From assembly GCA_037176905.1 (NCBI GenBank), contig JBBBWG010029588.1, forward strand, positions 1-52,232: 52,232 nucleotides of DNA, in the 5' to 3' direction. The position numbers and the translations under genes are program-made. The notes under the pieces are model-generated. The model did not search any database and was not told where the DNA came from. It saw nothing but the letters and a program-made list of their open reading frames with translations. Positions 9,815 to 22,052 of this stretch are shown piece by piece; the first letter of the stretch is position 1; the number at the start of each line of letters is the position of its first letter. Source of the DNA: Azolla pinnata. Lineage: Eukaryota; Streptophyta; Polypodiopsida; Salviniales; Salviniaceae.

Positions 9815-12800
9815 AAAAGGAAGACACATGTTTATTGAATTGAGGGGGAGCAGGAAATAACAAACCTCTAAGACTCATTAGATACAAATGATGAGGAGAG
9901 TGTAAAACTCACCGATATGTATAAGTTTAGAGGAATTCAGCTAATAGCTCAACTTTTCATAAGAATCTATGATGCAATAATCTTTCAGTGTAGAAGTGGC
10001 TAGCAAGTTTCCCACAACATCAATCTAGGTAGACTTTATTTTCTGACCGTTGGCAAACATACATGCTTTGGACCATCAGTGCCACCTCTTGGAAGGTTTG
10101 CTGCAACAAATTCACTTTTTTTTTATGATCTCACATGTTTATAGAGTGCTTGGGTCGTGGACAAATTTATTGCGCACAATTTTTTATATGCTTCTATATT
10201 GCGATAGTATATTGCTCAAAAGTGCATGGAAATGCTTATGCTCAATCAAGATGTTCCTACATGGCACCATGTCAAGGAGAGCATGCATAAACACAAACAC
10301 CAACTCTAGAATTAAAAAAAGCTTGAGCGTTAAGATTTAGACATGCATGCACACACACATAAGCGTAGGCCAAAGGTAAACTTGTCTAATGCGAATCTCC
10401 CTAATATGTATTCCACTGAAGTAATTTTTCTGCCCTTCCTGAAGTTGGATTTCAATGATTGATAAGTCTCCTTATAGTACATTTGATTGCTATTGTAAAA
10501 GATGAGGTCTTGCCTCGATGCTTTCATGTGGTCGTCAAAATCTCATTGGTTGGGTTTGACACTCTCAAAACATATGCAACGTCAACCAACACGACTTGAA
10601 CTGTTAGTTAGCTTTTCTTTGGTTTGTTCCACGAATGCAATCTTCAAGCCTTTATCTTTCTTCCAGCAGCCACTCAAATTTGGACAAATCAATAATCTTG
10701 TCGACCTAGATTTCCTGATGGCATGGTTTGGTCATTGTAGAACTCAACCTTGTTCTTTGTCTAAGCCAATACCGTCTGCTGTTGAGTGGGGTGATGATAT
10801 CTCTTACCATTTACCATGTTTCCGTGATAGACCACCTTTTATACTAGTATCCTCCATTAGGATTCCCAGGCCCATGCAAAATTTCATTTCAACAGCTTAA
10901 AGGAACATAGCCACTTTATCAGGTAGAAGGATGCGCAATTCCTGGCCTGCAATCTTCAATGCAACTTCTTGAATATTGCCCAAGTATTATGCCCTTTGCC
11001 TAGTTCTTAGATTCACTCTTGTAACCCATCTGTAGAATTTAGGCCGTTGATTCATAGGGCTTCAAAGACCCTACATCAAAACATCTCTTTTTATAGTCTT
11101 CTGTATTTCAAGAAACGCTCTGCCCATTGAATGGCCCATTGTGTTGAATAAGTCAATAAAGATCTGCCCCCGATTCTGTTATATATCGTTGTTCTGGAAG
11201 CACCATGTTTACTTCTTTCAATTGAGCCTCTATCTCCCGGGTCTTAGTTGTGTTGGGTTCAACAGATGTGGTTAAGAGCGCTTAATCTATCTGCGTGTAG
11301 GTAAAATAGCTGAGCTTTGGAACTAAGATATGGGTGAAATGGGTTTTTTAAGAAAAACTTTGTGTTCGTTGATTTTGATAAAGTGTGCAATCAAACTAGG
11401 GTCTTTTATAGTACCCTCTTACCATGTATAACCAGCATTTCATGACCAAAATATGTTTGAAGCATGCACCAAACCAACATCCATAGAACCCAATGTTTCT
11501 AGTCTTGAAACCATGGGTTTGTGCATATGGTATCGATTCGATAATGATGTAGCCTTTTGGGGAAATCTAAAACTTAATTGCTAGCTACACGAAAGGTAGA
11601 TATGTTAAAGTTTCAAATCATGCCTCCTACAAAAATTTCTTTTTGTCATATTGGCCTATATATTTATATTGCTATTATTTGGGGTAGCTTCATACCATGT
11701 TGCCAAAAGGATAAGGATGCAATCGGAGATGAGACAGTGGTTTCATTTGATCGAATTTACCTGTACAACAATCTCAATACATCTTTCCCTTACTATTTGG
11801 AAGTGGTGACAGATAGGTTCGGGCTCTAGTTGTCAAAAAGCCTTCATTACTATTCTAACTTAATGATCAAACTGATTAAGCTTCTTAACCTTGATACCGT
11901 AATGATTATGGTACTTATTTCTAGGACTGATCTAGAATGGATGTTAGAACTGTCGAAGTGCAATCTCTGTGTGTTATACTATTAATATTACTGTATTTCA
12001 TATTATAATTTCTATGATACATTATGTTAGTATGATGATGAACTGTAATATAATTGATCCGTAACACTTCTGGGCAATGCATTCAAGTCATGACATATAT
12101 GGATTGTATGCCAGCATTTATTTAATATTGACGTGAACCAAACCTCCCATATGAAAGAGTTGAAGTTTAAACCCTACTTTAAATCCTTTTGGATATGCTT
12201 GCATCCGAAATTTGTCATGTGGTCAGTGAAAGATTCTTCCATTTGGAAAGAAGAATGCGTTAGTTGTACATTAACTTTGTTAAACATAGCCAAAAATAAA
12301 AAGGCGTCAATTGTGATGGGCTGTGGACTATATAAATAGTGGTGCTAATGATGTAAATAAGGAGAATTGTGGTGCTATAGCACTGATTGACCTATTAAGC
12401 AATGGGTCTCAAAGCCAGTTAAAGGCTACATAAAGATTGAGCTCGGGTTATCAACCAATTTGCAGAAAGTATCCAAAGCCCAGCTTAGAGAAGAGTATCT
12501 CGAATGGTAACTAACATCCAAAGGTTGAACTTGGCAATTGGTCAGCATGTTGTAAGTGATTGAATAGTGGTGATATCTGCTAATTTAATTACAGAATGAA
12601 GCCATGGGATGGCAATTGACCTAGATCAAAACTCCAGCAACATAATGTCCATCCTGACAACAATGGAGTTTCAAGGGAAGGAGATTACTGCTATGACTAC
12701 ATGCATGAACGATTAATAAGTGAATACAATGGCTACTTGAGTTTCGTGACAGTAGAATGTACCAGTTTTGGATACCCACATTTCCCCTACACACACAGAA

Positions 12801-14773
12801 AAAAGGGTTGTTTTCTGTCTTGCTCGAGTCAGCAAGATAATGTTAATAATGCAGACATTCTAGATCATCTGTTTGTTATCATCTTGTAATTTTGTTGAAT
12901 GGCCACTGTGATATTGATTCTGGGTCATTTCTTAATGTGCGTTTCTTGGAATAAAAACCAGCCCCATCTGTAGTAATACTTTCCTCCATCTGTAGGATGA
13001 GAGAGCTGGCATCGGCATCGGAACCATGCATTTCTATGGCCTTATGTGCCATGCTCATCCAGTATGACAATCTGTGAAGCAACAATCACTAGAGTGAGGC
13101 CTTTTCAACTGTGTCAAATGTACAAAAAAAGTCTGAGCTCTGCAATATATAATACAAAAAGCCATGGATGCATCAGCTGGCACACAGAATATATTGTGAG
13201 AAATTAGTGTATAACTGTTTCTTATTCCTAAGTATAACCATGTATGTATGTATGTATGTATGTATGTATGTATCAACGGTAACGACAGGCGGTGAGGCTG
13301 CATCGTTTACTTTATATCGTTTTCCAAAGTTAGATTTGGCAAGAATGATCAGAGATATTTGGTGTCCTTCCCAAGCCCCACTCACAGTTTTGTCCATAGT
13401 ATCAGGTGCTGTGTTTTTGGTGGGATCTTGGACTAGTCTTTTGGAGCAGCTCATTCCGGAGTTTAATGCTTTGTGTGATGATGCAAATGATTGACTAGCT
13501 TTTTCTCTCTTCAGGTGTGACAAGCATCATCAAGACTTTTGTGGGGTTCTCGTGTTTGGTCTTGTTTCTGACCACAGCTTTTCCCTGAACCATCGGCGGT
13601 TGGTTTCAAATGCGCATGCGAGAGGCCCGAAAGTGTGATTGCAACAAGATGGCGAAAACTTTTCTTGAGGGCGAATGGAGAAGTGCTGCCTTTTCTGGCA
13701 TCACAAAAGGCTTTCTCGCCTTTTGGTGCAAAATCGAATTAAGCACCGGATCTGTGCGAAGCATCATCGGAAAAGGTAGTTGAGGTGGTTGGTATATTGA
13801 TTCTTCTGGTTGAAGGGAGTGAAATAGTGAAAAAGAAGAAGGAAACATGATCAATGAGATGGGCTTTTATTATGTACCCAAAGGAACGTTGTGGATCGTC
13901 GTCGTTGGCCTTCTGAACTTTCTCAGTTGGGGACTTTGATGGACTCTTGATAGAGGTTAGTTACCTCAACCGTGAAGGGCCTCGATTCCAGAATTCAGTT
14001 GTTAGTTGTTTAAAAACACCATTAGTTTTCTGGGCGATTCGATGCTGGTAGCTCGCATCTTCTTGTAGAAAGAATGAGAAATCGTTACTCAATTCCCCTG
14101 ACACAAAGCGTAAAAGTGGAACTTCCCAAGACGATTTGTTTAATGGCGTCGAGAAAAGCTCGCTTGGCTATGAGCGCAGTGCTTGCACGTGTTTTTCGTA
14201 ATGAACCCTATAGCCAAACCGGGACGAACCTTAACCACTGGGAGCGCGAATCTCAACTCTTGACAATTTTGATGGCAGCGCTCGTGCTCACTGGCATGGA
14301 TTTATATTATCGAGAAGTGGTGGATCGAGGAGGGAAACGAGAGGAAGGGGATGAGCTGTTTATCCATCCAGATCTTGACCTGGGTGGTTAGGAGAAACAT
14401 CGACCACAAGCGAATTTAACTGTATGAGCTTTTTGATGGACATGGAACTACAGATAGAGCCATCGCTTGCTTGCTTGCTTGTTCCATACCGGAATGCGAG
14501 CAACAATTATGTGTCTACCAACTGGTAGCAGCCTAAAAGGTGGCAATGCAGAGGACAGAGTCCCGTGGTCCACACACGCTCCTAATGTTGGTTGTAATGT
14601 AGGGAGGAAGCACGAGATCGGGCTAGAACAAAGCATCGCAACAACGGTGCAGATCAAGCCACGCGAGACTGGGCAAAGCGGCAGGCAAGATTGGGGGGGT
14701 GAAAACGAGGAGCAGAAGATGGCAGATGAGATCAGGGCCGAATAGAACAGAGCATGGAGGATGAGGCCAGAGC

Positions 14774-14965
14774 AGAACCGAACAGACGAGAGCAGATCAC
14801 GGCAAGATAGGACTGGCCAAAGATAGATGGCAGAACCGAACAGACGAGAGCAGATCACGGCAAGATAGGACTGGCCAAAGATAGATGGCAGAACCGAACA
14901 GACGAGAGCAGATCACGGCAAGATAGGACTAGCCAAAGATAGATGGCAGAACCGAACAGGCTAGG
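14774..14965 (+). repeat. 58-bp tandem repeat, 3 copies plus a partial one
   Basis: The block AGAACCGAACAGACGAGAGC begins at 14774, 14832 and 14890, and a shortened copy (AGAACCGAACAG) begins at 14948. The period is exactly 58 and the copies differ at only a few bases (for example TGGCC/TAGCC). The flanks up to about 15270 carry more diverged AGAGCAGA-type pieces. Confidence 0.95.
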
Positions 14966-15300
14966 GCTGCAGACCCAAGATAGATGGCACGAGACAGGAC
15001 TAGCCAAAGCAAGAGCAGAGAGCAGAGGGGAGCAGAACGGAGAAGACTAGGACAGAGTCGAGCAGAACGGATTCGAAGCGGCTCATGCCGCGAAACAAGA
15101 GCCAGAGCAGAGCGGATCGGAAACGGTTCACGTAAAACGAGAGCAGAGGCAGAGCAGAAGGGGTCCGAAACAGTCCGAAAACGGACCATGCCGAACAAGA
15201 CCCCGGGAGAGCAGAAAGGATCGAAACGGGATCTGCGCCGGGCAAGGCCGGAGTCAGAACGGAGCGGATCGGGCTGAAAGCTGAGGCCGAGATTCCGGCA

Positions 15301-15370
15301 TGATCAGATCAGATCATATCCGATCCGATCAGATCAGATCAGATCAGATCCGATCCGATCCGATCAGAGT
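15301..15370 (+). repeat. GATCA/GATCC pentamer array
   Basis: About 13 copies of GATCA and GATCC in mixed order. Confidence 0.9.
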
Positions 15371-15720
15371 CCGAGTGGTAGGATTCTCGTGAGCAGTGTC
15401 GTGTTTTTTTCTCTCTCTCTCTCTCTGGGGTTTCAGTTCTTGATGCTGATGGATTCTTCTGTTTGGAGGCACATGAGATCCGCGTGGGGGGAGGGTTTTT
15501 TTTTCTTCTCTTCATGAGAAACAGATTCCTGCTGGGAAACGCAGGAAACGCAAACAAACGCAAAGAAAAAGCAAAAACGCAAAAAAGCAAGAAAGCAAAA
15601 ACGCAAAAAAGCAAGAAAGAAAAAACGCAAAACAAAAGCAAAACGCAAACCTGCAGACGGAAACGCACCGCAACACAGAGAACACGTCGTCTTCTTTTCT
15701 CTCCGGCGACGAGTCTGCTT

Positions 15721-15872
15721 CGCAGCAGAAGCAGCGACGACAGAAGCAGGAGCAGAAGCAGAAGAAGCAGAAGCAGAAGCAGAAGCAGAAGCAGCAGCAG
15801 CAGCAGAAGAAGCAGGAGCAGGAGCAGGAGCAGAAGAAGCAGCAGAAGAAGCAGCAGCAGGAGCAGCAGCTG
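15721..15872 (+). repeat. AGAAGC/AGCAGG low-complexity tract
   Basis: Trinucleotide- and hexanucleotide-like AGAAGC, AGCAGC and AGGAGC runs directly upstream of the shikimate gene start. Open in most frames, but an in-frame TAG at about 15876 separates it from the start codon, so it is probably 5' UTR. Confidence 0.85.
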
Positions 15873-15935
15873 AAGTAGCGGAAGCTCGGCCCCGCAACGA
15901 CAGAGGCATCGCCCTCCCCCGCCCACACCCCCGCC

Positions 15936-18900
15936 ATGGTTCTTCCTGCCAATGGCTGCTACCTCTGTGCCCCCCTCGTCGCCAAGTCCCTGCAGGAGAT
16001 GCTGGAGCAGATGCAGGTGGCCCTCTCCCAGGGCGCCGACCTCGTGGAGCTCCGCCTCGACCACATCTCCGACTTCTACCCACCCAGAGACCTTCCGACG
16101 CTTCTCCGTGGAAGGCCCCTGCCCGTCCTCGTCACTTACAGGTGCCTTGCAGAAGGTTTCGATGTTTTGCCTCCCATATCTTACTCCCATCCCCACTCCC
16201 GTTCGCACTGCCCCCCTTTCTCTCCTCTCTCTCTCTCTCTCTCAGAATTGTGTGTATGTGCATGGAGAGACAGTGTTTGTGTGAGGATTAGAGTGTCATT
16301 CAAAGCATATCGTAGCGACTGAAGCGCTCTGCATCGTTTCTCCAACTGAATGATTTCTATGGAGTTATAATGTATGATGATCATGTTATGCTGCAAAGAG
16401 GAATCTTTGTACCTAGCTAGCTACGTTAGCACGGAGTCTAGGGACTCCACTCGACAAATGACATACTTGCATGTACTCATAAAGAAGACTGGTGTTAGAT
16501 GCTTGAAAACAGCAGTTGTTGATTTTGGATCAGGGCCATAACCATTGTTAGGTACATGGTTTTAAATTGGCAGAGGAAGTGGCCAAACAAGTATCTGTCT
16601 ACGCTTCTTTAACATGAGGTGAATTTCCTGAACACGTATCCAATACAAGTTTGATCAGTAAAGCTTGCAACTACTCTTGCAACGGAGTTCTCATATTACA
16701 AGAAAGTGTCCTGCCATAAAACATGGACAGTAATCACTGTGGAAAGGTTTTCCATTGTAAGAGATAATAAGAAAGAAAGGAAACTCTGGATACATTTTCT
16801 TTCTTATATGCTGCTCCCATCAACCTTCCCAGCACTTGAAGCTCACTTCCGTCACCCCCTATCATAATTTTCCTTCTTCCCCTGGCATACATTGTGACAC
16901 AGCCAGATCACGTCAGGTTCTTCTTCGTTGTTCAATTTGTTAATACAAGAAAAGTTTGTTATTGTAGGCCGACATGGGAAGGAGGAGAGTATGTGGGTGA
17001 TGAAACGGCTCGCTTAGATGCTCTTCGGTTAGCCATAAACCTTGGGGCTGATTTTGTAGATGTTGAATTTAAGGTTTGCATTGTGATTAGTTGAAAGATG
17101 ACAATTGTGGTTGCAGTGGGATGGTAAATTTTCTCTTCTTGGTACATAGGTTGCCCAAAAGTTCTTTGGAACCTTGCAAGGTAAGAAACCAAATGATTGC
17201 CATATTGTGGTGTCCAACCATAACTTCGAAACAACCCCATCGCCGGAGGAGCTTGGTTCGCTGGTTGCAAGTATCCAAGCTTGTGGGGCTGATGTTATAA
17301 AATTTGTAACAACTGCCAATAAGATAACAGATGTTGCACCAGTCCTTAAGATCTTGTCACGATCTCAAGTAAGTATGCAGTGTGCCTGCTTCTCAAATTT
17401 GTTATTTTATGAAAGGTCAATTGGATATGTGAATTCTGGATCAAAACTTAATTTCGTTTTGGAATTATTGATAATGGATATATGGGGAAAATGAGGTTAG
17501 TGAAATACATGCAGGGCATGGTAATATTATTGGATTCCCCGTAAACATGTTAAGAAGGTTTAAGTATTTGATATTTGGATATTAACATTTGTCACATGCT
17601 GGAGGAAATGTGTTAACTCTGGTTCAATTTAACTACAGATTCCAACCATTGCTTTGGTAATGGGTCAAGGTGGCATCATAAGCCGGCTTTTAAGCCCTAA
17701 ATTTGGTGGGTTCTTGACATTTGGTTCTCTAGAATCTGGGAAGGAATCAGCTCCTGGGCAGCCTACATTAGCAGACTTGAAAAATATTTACGGGCTACAA
17801 GGTGTTAGTAGAGAAACAAAAATTTTTGGCATTATTGGAAAGCCTGTCAGTCACAGCAAAGGACCAATCATCCACAATGCAGCATTCAGGAGTATTGGCT
17901 ATGATGGAATTTATGTTCCCTTCCTTGTCGATAACTTAAAGGAGTTTCTCGATGTTTACAACGGCCTAGATTTTGCTGGTTTCAGGTAATGTGTGAACAT
18001 TGATAAGAAGTGATGATACATGCTTATTGGTAGACCAGGTTATTTAGTTATTTTCTGACTTCTTATCAGTGTGACAATCCCCCACAAAGAGGCAGCGTTG
18101 GAGTGTTGCGATGAAGTCGAACCACTTGCCAAGGTTGATGAATAGTCTTTTCTATACTGCCAATGCTTGATTGTGATGTGTTTTCCTGTAATGCTCACTG
18201 GATATAAATCTTTTCTCTGTTTCTGCACCAGTGCTATGAGATCATGATCCTCACGCGAATTAGAAGAACTATGGGTACAATTATAATTTCCTGAAGAGAC
18301 AAGAAATTATTTTATCATAAACTACTCTCATGCGCTGTATACGTGTCCTCCCTCTGATAATCATGTACTTTTAGCCATTCAACTGCTATCCTTCAACTTG
18401 AATGAGCATGATCCATTCTTTTGGCTATTAACAAAAACTGCCTTTGCTTGTAGTTAGGTTGGCTATTAACCTTGTCTTGGGTACCTTCACTGACTATTTA
18501 TAGATCAATGAGGATATTGCATCTAAAGTGAAAAATGTATGCTGGAATTTAAAGCATACATTGTTTTTTGTCACCCCCCCCCCCCGAAAAAAAGAATACA
18601 TTCAAGCACTTTCAGAAAAAGGAGAAACCTATAAGAGATTGATCTATGACCTTTAAAAGATTATGAACATTGAACTTTATGACTTGGGAGTTGTAAGAGT
18701 AGAACGTACATACAAATGAAAACTTGAATGGTTTTTAGTTGGTGAAAGTGATCACATGAATGAGGCTTTCATAAATTTGATATGTAGGTCACTTGGTTTG
18801 TTTGGCAGGCTATTGGCGCTGTCAATACAATTGTGAGAAGGAATGATGGAAAGCTTATTGGATACAATACTGATTGTGAAGGAGCAATCACCGCCATAGA

Positions 18901-20291
18901 AGATGGATTACGAGGTATTTCTTTTACTATTAGATGTTTTTGTATTTGTTCATTTTCACTTGTTTATACCACCAGGTGTTTGTCTGAAGTGCTTGTTAGC
19001 TATCTATGGTTATACTGTTAGGTGTTTATCTGTATTTGCTTGTCAGCTGATTCTCTCAAGCTTCTCAGGAGAAAGCAAAAGTAGCACTGCCAAATCACCA
19101 CTTTCAGGTCGCACCTTTGTGGTGATTGGTGCAGGCGGAGCTGGCAAAGCCATTGCATATGGGGCAAAACATAGAGGTGCTGAAGTGTTTATTGCAAATA
19201 GGAGTTTTGGTAAGTATCGACCAGGGAAATGATACACTCTTTCCATGTCTCAAAATATATATATACATACGCCTTTAACTCTGTGTAACATTCAGCTAAC
19301 ACCAGTTCCTATTCTCAATATATGAGCATGTGGGTGTATTAGTGCGCACTTCAAATGTTTCAACTTACAGATAGAAACTTCAGAGACCATGCAAACACAC
19401 CTTTTTCCTGCTTCATTTGTTAGTTTTTTCCTTAAAAACACTAGCACTCACTTTTGAAATTGTTTTTTTCTAAAACGAATAAAAAAATTATGTGCTATGC
19501 CAATGCCCTTAATGGATCCATACGAATCGACCACATTGCCCCAGCTAATGTATATAACAATAGCCCCTGTTGGAAACTAATTTTGTAGTATTTTTATACG
19601 AGTTTTTGGGCACATAATGTTAAGTAGTCCATTGGTCCACAGGGCAACATGCTTTTGTAACATGTATTGAAGAGTCGGGGGTGGGGGGAGGGGTCTATAT
19701 TCACAATTCTTTGAGTTTCTTTTGAAGTTTTTCTGTCCTCTGAATTCAGGGAGAGCGCAAGAACTGGCAGATGCTATGGGTGCAAAAGCTCTGTCTTTAG
19801 AACAACTTGGTACATTCCGACCATGTACAGGAATGGTGTTGGCTAATACTACATCAGTTGGCATGCATCCAAATGTTGCAGACACACCCATTCCAAAGGT
19901 TTATATCCGATGATGGAAATCCAAATAGAGAAGTTACGTTTTTGGTTTTTCACTCTCTGCTAAGAAGAAATGGCATGCTGCGTTTCCAGGATGTATTAAA
20001 TGCTTATAGCCTTGTATTTGATGCCGTGTACACACCAAGAGTCACAAGACTGTTGAAAGAAGCCGAAGAAGCTGGAGCTACTGTTGTGAGTGGTCTTGAA
20101 ATGTTTATTCGGCAAGCAATGAAACAATTTGCACTTTTCACTGGGCATCCTCGTAAGTTTCTTGTTTCGTGTCAATATTTGAAAGCTGAGAAACTTGCCA
20201 CTATGCCTATACTGATCATGTCTTGTTTTTCTTATAAAAAATTTGGACAGCTCCTGAGCAGCTAATGAGAGAGATAATGACTAACATCTGA
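15936..20291 (+). CDS. DQD/SDH: bifunctional 3-dehydroquinate dehydratase/shikimate dehydrogenase
   Basis: Steps 3 and 4 of the shikimate pathway in one protein. Ten exons: 15936-16141, 16968-17073, 17150-17368, 17639-17985, 18070-18133, 18809-18914, 19069-19209, 19750-19898, 19990-20152 and 20251-20291, 513 residues. Dehydratase domain (1-about 220): ELRLDH, catalytic His128 in SNHNFE and Schiff-base Lys155 in KFVTTANK. Dehydrogenase domain (about 238-513): SHS (248-250) shikimate site, Lys299 in TIPHKE, Asp336 in NTDCEG, NADP loop GAGGAGKA (370-377). The substrate residues look like a shikimate rather than a quinate dehydrogenase. Plant homologues normally carry a plastid transit peptide, yet here the dehydratase domain starts almost at Met1 and an in-frame stop lies 60 bases upstream, so this isoform may be cytosolic unless an upstream exon exists. 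Confidence 0.95.
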
Positions 20292-22002
20292 ATCTGGAAA
20301 ATCCATGTGCGCTGGCTTTGTACTGAACATGGTTAGAACAAGTTCTCATGGCTTTGTACGAGAATCTGCATTGGCTGGGAAACCTATATTTTGATTGTGG
20401 CTGTAGGGGTCCTTTTGCCATGATATTCATCTGAAATATGCTTGGGGCAGCACCATTACCAATGAGGAAAATCGACATTCGCTGGTCTCCCTTCTTGAGA
20501 TAGAGTTGTTTTACAAGATCCTCCAGTCCTTCAAAAGTGGATCAATGCGGTATTGTATGATTTCTTTTTAAACACAAAAGACAGCAGTGGCTTCTTTGAG
20601 TTTAGGCTCTTTGTCATGGCTGTGACACATGAAAAAAAGTCACATTTTACATGTATGAATAAATGTATTTGCAAGTGTTGTAATACATAAATAACTCTTT
20701 CCGCTGTGCTTCCCGACTGATCATCAATAATTGGGATCTAAATTTAACAGTCCTGACAGTTTTAGAAGAGAATGTTTTTCCAGCCTGTTCAAGGTTGCCC
20801 TTTTCCTTTTGGTTATGTATCAATTGGGGGTTTTGCTTCTTGTAGATGTTGGGCTTACAGTGAGATCCATCTCCAGCCTGAATTTCAGCCAAGGAACTCA
20901 CAATTGGAAGCCATTACCTGAGAATGGACATGTCCTCTCTATCTGTGGCAATCTCCATCTACATCCCTCTTCATGTGCCTAATAGGTACAAATATTGGAT
21001 AATCCAGTTATCATGAACTGCAAATGTACCAATGACGGATTTGTATATATATAGGCTGGAAACGTACCAATGACGGATGTTGAGAAAACAGCAAATCCTT
21101 CGTCGCATTCAAGTATAACCTTGTAAAAGGCATCCTTAACAACATGATAACAGCCCAACTTCAACACACGAGATTTGTATACATATAATCCATACGAATC
21201 TACACAAATCATTTTTTCGGATATATGAGTAATGCCTAGCATTAGTTACATGGGCGTTGTACAACGTATTTTCTTTTGAGAAATGGTGCAACAAAGTCGG
21301 AAATCTTTATCAAATCCACTCTTTGGCCCAAGGGGCTCTCTATAATTAACAAAATTAGCGATCAACGTCCCGTGTTTGGTCCAATTTGGTGCCCAAATCG
21401 AATCATCAAAGCTAAAATGAGAATGAAAGTAACCGAATTAAAACAACAAAGCGAAGAATTCAGGGTTGGAACTTTGAGGTTGAGTTCATAGTGCAACAAC
21501 CTTAGTCAAAGCCTATGACTCAACAGCCCATTTTCCATAACATGACCCATAGCACAGTGCCCATTTGGCCATAGTTTGTATGGAATTCAAGCTTCCATAG
21601 TTTTTGTGTATTTCAAGCTTCCATGGTTTTCTTGCCTGTGTATGTTTGTATGTCCTTTTCTGCTCCATAGCCAAGCAAAGGAACACAATTCCAGTCCAGA
21701 AATCTAACAGAGAACCCTCAGACTATATGCCATAGCTCATATAGGCCACAACCCATGTTCCAGATTATCCCCATAGCCATTGCCAGGTTGTTGTAGTGGC
21801 TGTGATCGGAGGGGCAGAGATCGACATGCCTGTGGCTCGTCCCCAACCCTCCCAAACCCGAGTGATTGCCCATGTNNNNNNNNNNNNNNNNNNNNNNNNN
21901 NNNNNNNNNNNNNNNNNNNNNNNNNNNNNNNNNNNNNNNNNNNNNNNNNNNNNNNNNNNNNNNNNNNNNNNNNNNGCTGTGATCGGAGGGGCAGAGATCG
22001 AC
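20292..22002. other. intergenic between DQD/SDH and POLH
   Basis: Probably the 3' UTR of the shikimate gene (to about 20650), then AT-rich sequence without recognisable genes, then the POLH 5' flank, which contains the 100-N gap and its duplicated edge. Confidence 0.6.
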
Positions 22003-22052
22003 ATGCCTGTGGCTCGTCCCCAACCCTCCCAAACCCGAGTGATTGCCCATGT
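21799..22052. other. 100-N assembly gap flanked by a 77-bp identical repeat
   Basis: N occupies 21876-21975. The 77 bases before it (21799-21875) and after it (21976-22052) are identical, and the second copy contains the first 50 coding bases of POLH. This is the pattern left when two overlapping contig ends are scaffolded with a fixed-size gap. Confidence 0.9.

Larger units (their letters stand above)
9815..15935. other. long gene-free interval with repeats
   Basis: AT-rich up to about 13100, with only short frames that resemble no family. Contents: a TATG microsatellite (13242-13273), a 58-bp tandem repeat (14774-14965), GATCA/GATCC pentamers (15301-15370), a CT run (15407-15426), an ACGCAAA-rich tract (15541-15655) and an AGAAGC-type tract (15721-15872). 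The last part is the promoter or 5' UTR of the shikimate gene. I see no transposase or reverse transcriptase remnant. Confidence 0.6.

Noticed and set aside
10050..11829. Several 80-130-codon frames, tested as retrotransposon remnants
   Set aside because: No reverse transcriptase, integrase or gag motif in any frame.
15339..16208. Poly-Leu and poly-Ser minus-strand frames
   Set aside because: Come from the AGAAGC tract; antisense to the real start of DQD/SDH.
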